A DNA stretch of 7,283 nt from assembly GCA_022511485.1 (NCBI GenBank), contig JAFLUJ010000086.1:1-7283 (forward strand). Direction: 5' to 3'. The stretch comes from Oscillospiraceae bacterium (GTDB lineage: Bacteria > Bacillota > Clostridia > Oscillospirales > Ruminococcaceae). Shown in pieces: positions 4,452 through 7,283 of this stretch. The notes under the pieces are model-generated. The model did no database searches, was not told where the DNA came from, and was given only the letters and a program-made list of their open reading frames with translations. Numbering within the stretch: position 1 is the first letter of the stretch; the number at the start of each line of letters is the position of its first letter. A program made the position numbers and the translations under genes.

Positions 4452-7283
4452 ATGCTGGAGCTGAAAAATATAAAAAAGGATTATCCAGCGGGGGACGGCA
4501 TGGTTTATGCACTTAAGGGTATCTCTTTGCAGTTCAGGGAGAACGACTTTGTTTCTATACTCGGACCTTCCGGCTGCGGAAAGACCACTATGCTGAACAT
4601 CATCGGAGGTCTTGACCAGTATACAGACGGCGACCTTGTCATCAACGGACGCTCTACAAAAAATTTCAGGGACAGGGACTGGGACGCTTACCGGAATTAC
4701 TCTGTAGGATTTGTTTTCCAGAGCTATAACCTTATCCCTCACCAGACTGTTCTCCAGAACGTGGAGATCGCTCTTGCGCTGTCCGGAGTTTCAAAGGCTG
4801 AGCGGAGAAAGCGCGCAAAGGAAGCCCTTGAAAGGGTGGGACTTGCATCCCAGCTGAGCAAAAGACCAAGCGAAATGTCCGGCGGACAGATGCAGCGTGT
4901 GGCTATCGCAAGAGCGATAGTAAACGACCCGGATATTATCCTTGCCGACGAGCCTACCGGAGCTCTTGACACCGAGACCAGCGTTCAGGTCATGGATATT
5001 CTGAAGGAAATATCAAAGGACAGACTGGTTATCATGGTAACTCATAATCCGGAGCTGGCGGAAAAATACTCCACACGTATAATACGTATGCTCGACGGAG
5101 AAATAACCAGCGATACCAATCCTCTCGCAGAGGGAGAGGTGGAAAAAGAGCAGGTCAGGGAAAAGGAGAAGGCAGCAGCGGCGGAAAATTCAAAGAAGCC
5201 CTCCATGTCCTTCGGAACGTCCTTCGGACTGTCCCTTAAAAATCTTTTCACCAAAAAGGGACGCACCGCTCTTACCTCCTTTGCAGGAAGCATAGGCATC
5301 ATCGGTATCGCCCTTATTTACGCCGTGTCCAACGGTATGACCGACTATATAGACAATGTGCAGGAAAGCACACTTTCCTCATATCCGCTTACTATACAGG
5401 AACAGACTGTTGACATGACCACCCTGATGCAGATATTTATGTCCACAGCAGAATCCGGTCATCCCCACGAAAACGATGCTGTCTATCAAAAGAGCATGGT
5501 TCACGAAATGATAAACGCCCTTAACAATATGGAAACTATTGAAAACGACCTTGAGGCGTTCAATAAATATATCCTTGCAGAGCGCGACGAGGACACCGAC
5601 GACAATGCTCTACGTGAGGCAATAAGCGGTATCCAGTATACATACAACATTAATCTTCTGATATATGCCGAGGATGAGGACGGAAATATCGTCCGCTCCG
5701 ACACTCAGGAGCTCATGCAGCAGCTTATTTTAGAACATATGGGCATGGATCTGTCTTTCATGGTGCAGATGCGTGATCAAATGGGCAGTATGTCTCCCAT
5801 GATGGCTGCCGGCGGCGGCACGGAGCTCTGGCAGGAAATGCTTGACGGAAATAACGGCGAAATTATAAATCCCCTGCTTGAAAAGCAGTACGATCTTATT
5901 TACGGCTCATGGCCCAAAAACTATGACGAGATAGTGCTTGTTGTGGACGAAAACAACGAGCTTGACGATATGGCTCTCTACGCTATGGGACTGAAAACCG
6001 GAGAGGAAATAGGCTCCCTCATGGACGCTACCTTAACAGGCAAAGAGCTTCCCTCTGACACAACGAGCTGGTCCTATCAGGACATATGCAGCAGGGAGTT
6101 CAAGGTGATCCTTAATTCCGACTGCTACGCCTATGACGAAACTACAGGAACATTCGCTGACCTCCGTGAATCGGATGCAGGACTGCGCTATCTTTACGAC
6201 AATGCCCTGACCCTTAAGGTGTCGGGAATAATCCGTCCCAACGAGGACGCAGTGGCAACCATGCTTACCGGATCGATCGCATATACAAGCGAGCTGACAA
6301 AGTATGTTATCGAGCATTCCAAGGACTCCGCAGCGATCGAAGCTCAGCTTGATGACCCGTCCACAGATGTCTTTACAGGTCTTCCTTTTAATGAAAACAG
6401 CGGAAACCTCTCAGACGAGGTAAAGGAGACCGAGTTCAGAGAGTATATAAGCAACCTTAACGAGACCGAAAAGGCTCAGGCGTATGTCAAGATCATGGGC
6501 ATCCCCACCGCAGAGCAGCTTGAAGCGGCAGTGGCTCAGACTATGGGTCCAATGAACCGGGACGATATGGAAGCTGCCCTTGTGCAGGCTCTTACACAGC
6601 AGGCGGGAATGAACGCAGACGATATTATGGAGTATGCCTCCGCAATGAACGACGACGATCTGATAAGCCTGTTCACCCAGATGGTGACAGAGCAGATAAA
6701 AATGCAGTTTGCGGCGCAGGTTCAGGAGCAGCTCAGTGCGATGACCTCCGCACAGCTTGCAGCGGCTCTTGAAATGGCGATGGACAGCTACACCACCGAG
6801 CAGTGTGCGGTATACTATGATGAAGTCCTTGAATTTTCCACCTCGTCCTACGACAACAATCTTAAAATAATGGGATATGTTGACCTTGAAAAGCCGGCAA
6901 GCATCAACTTCTATGCTTCCTCCTTTGCAAACAAGGACGTTATCGAGGACGCTATCGCATCCTACAACGACACCGTTGACGAGCTGTACCAGATACAGTA
7001 CACCGACTATATCGGACTTATGATGTCCTCTGTGACGACTATCATCAACGCCATCACATATGTGCTTATCGCGTTTGTGGCAATATCCCTTATCGTTTCC
7101 TCGATAATGATAGGAGTTATCACTCTTATTTCCGTTCAGGAGAGAACAAAGGAGATCGGTATACTCCGTGCTATCGGAGCGTCCAAGGCAAATGTTTCCA
7201 GTATGTTCAACGCCGAGACGGTAATAATCGGATTCACCTCCGGAGCGCTGGGAATAGTCATTACCTACTTGTTGTGCATACCA
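4452..7283 (+). CDS. Fused ABC transporter ATP-binding/permease protein (MacB/FtsX type), 3' end cut by window edge
   Basis: One polypeptide carrying ATPase and permease, 944 residues to the right edge. ATPase about 1-220: Walker A GPSGCGKT (38-45), Q-loop Q90, signature MSGGQ (142-146), Walker B IILADEP (162-168, E167 catalytic), D-loop ALD (171-173), H-loop H198. The MacB/LolD-like sequence suggests a type VII (mechanotransmission) transporter rather than a channel-type exporter. A charged linker (224-250) precedes the first membrane helix (about 272-294). About 560 extracytoplasmic residues follow, then helices from about 859 and the FtsX-domain hallmark ERTKEIGILRAIGAS (897-911). The last helices are missing. 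The extracytoplasmic part holds a Met-rich stretch (430-451) and an Ala/Gln/Met-rich helical segment (about 684-790). ATG at 4452 has AAAGGAG 10 nt upstream. Family members of this size in Firmicutes have no settled substrate; lipoprotein, peptide or antibiotic handling are possibilities only. Confidence 0.94.
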   Translation, partial: MLELKNIKKDYPAGDGMVYALKGISLQFRENDFVSILGPSGCGKTTMLNIIGGLDQYTDGDLVINGRSTKNFRDRDWDAYRNYSVGFVFQSYNLIPHQTVLQNVEIALALSGVSKAERRKRAKEALERVGLASQLSKRPSEMSGGQMQRVAIARAIVNDPDIILADEPTGALDTETSVQVMDILKEISKDRLVIMVTHNPELAEKYSTRIIRMLDGEITSDTNPLAEGEVEKEQVREKEKAAAAENSKKPSMSFGTSFGLSLKNLFTKKGRTALTSFAGSIGIIGIALIYAVSNGMTDYIDNVQESTLSSYPLTIQEQTVDMTTLMQIFMSTAESGHPHENDAVYQKSMVHEMINALNNMETIENDLEAFNKYILAERDEDTDDNALREAISGIQYTYNINLLIYAEDEDGNIVRSDTQELMQQLILEHMGMDLSFMVQMRDQMGSMSPMMAAGGGTELWQEMLDGNNGEIINPLLEKQYDLIYGSWPKNYDEIVLVVDENNELDDMALYAMGLKTGEEIGSLMDATLTGKELPSDTTSWSYQDICSREFKVILNSDCYAYDETTGTFADLRESDAGLRYLYDNALTLKVSGIIRPNEDAVATMLTGSIAYTSELTKYVIEHSKDSAAIEAQLDDPSTDVFTGLPFNENSGNLSDEVKETEFREYISNLNETEKAQAYVKIMGIPTAEQLEAAVAQTMGPMNRDDMEAALVQALTQQAGMNADDIMEYASAMNDDDLISLFTQMVTEQIKMQFAAQVQEQLSAMTSAQLAAALEMAMDSYTTEQCAVYYDEVLEFSTSSYDNNLKIMGYVDLEKPASINFYASSFANKDVIEDAIASYNDTVDELYQIQYTDYIGLMMSSVTTIINAITYVLIAFVAISLIVSSIMIGVITLISVQERTKEIGILRAIGASKANVSSMFNAETVIIGFTSGALGIVITYLLCIP

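Noticed and set aside
4422..6317. Several minus-strand open frames antisense to the ABC transporter
   Set aside because: They mirror coding sequence with intact Walker A, signature and Walker B motifs, and lack ribosome binding sites.
1..7283. tRNA, rRNA, CRISPR array or riboswitch
   Set aside because: No cloverleaf, rRNA-like segment, regularly spaced repeats or recognisable riboswitch core was seen. Intergenic gaps are all under 150 bp. A covariance-model search was not possible.

Overview
The window looks like chromosomal DNA of a gut or rumen Firmicute, most likely Ruminococcus or a close Oscillospiraceae relative. This is inferred from gene content (an Rpn-type PD-(D/E)XK nuclease, a very large fused ABC ATPase/permease, a Cache-type sensor kinase), moderate GC in coding DNA with AT-rich spacers, and textbook sigma-A promoters and AGGAG-type ribosome binding sites. 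No database search was possible. Both ends cut genes: the sensor kinase runs off the left edge and the ABC transporter off the right edge.

Left half, all on the minus strand. Reading in the direction of transcription: a small XRE-family regulator (3185-2817) ends in a hairpin terminator. A Rpn-family nuclease follows (2703-1843) with its own strong promoter. Its terminator-like hairpin (1791-1762) lies just ahead of the ribosome binding site of a membrane sensor histidine kinase (1745 to beyond position 1). The spacers are short, so the hairpins decide how far the three genes are co-expressed.

Right half, all on the plus strand. A compact 110-residue SLOG/DUF2493-like protein (3330-3662) is transcribed divergently from the XRE regulator. 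The two genes share a 144-bp control region whose promoter elements interlock. A terminator follows, then a flavoredoxin-like FMN protein (3785-4339) whose promoter sits so close to the ATG that its mRNA may be leaderless. After a long inverted repeat comes the ABC transporter (4452 to the right edge). It is one polypeptide holding the ATPase, a first membrane helix, an extracytoplasmic region of about 560 residues, and the start of a FtsX/MacB-like membrane block.

The most interesting signal is inside the nuclease gene. An in-frame ATG at 2136 is preceded by GGAGGG at 7 nt and would give a separate 97-residue protein made only of the variable C-terminal region. This is the arrangement reported for Rpn phage-defence genes, where the internally translated short product is the antitoxin. 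With the adjacent XRE regulator and a SLOG-family protein (a fold often linked to nucleotide sensing in conflict systems), 1843-3662 could be a small defence module. That functional link is inference. The ABC transporter, flavoredoxin and kinase look like ordinary cell functions with no evident tie to it.
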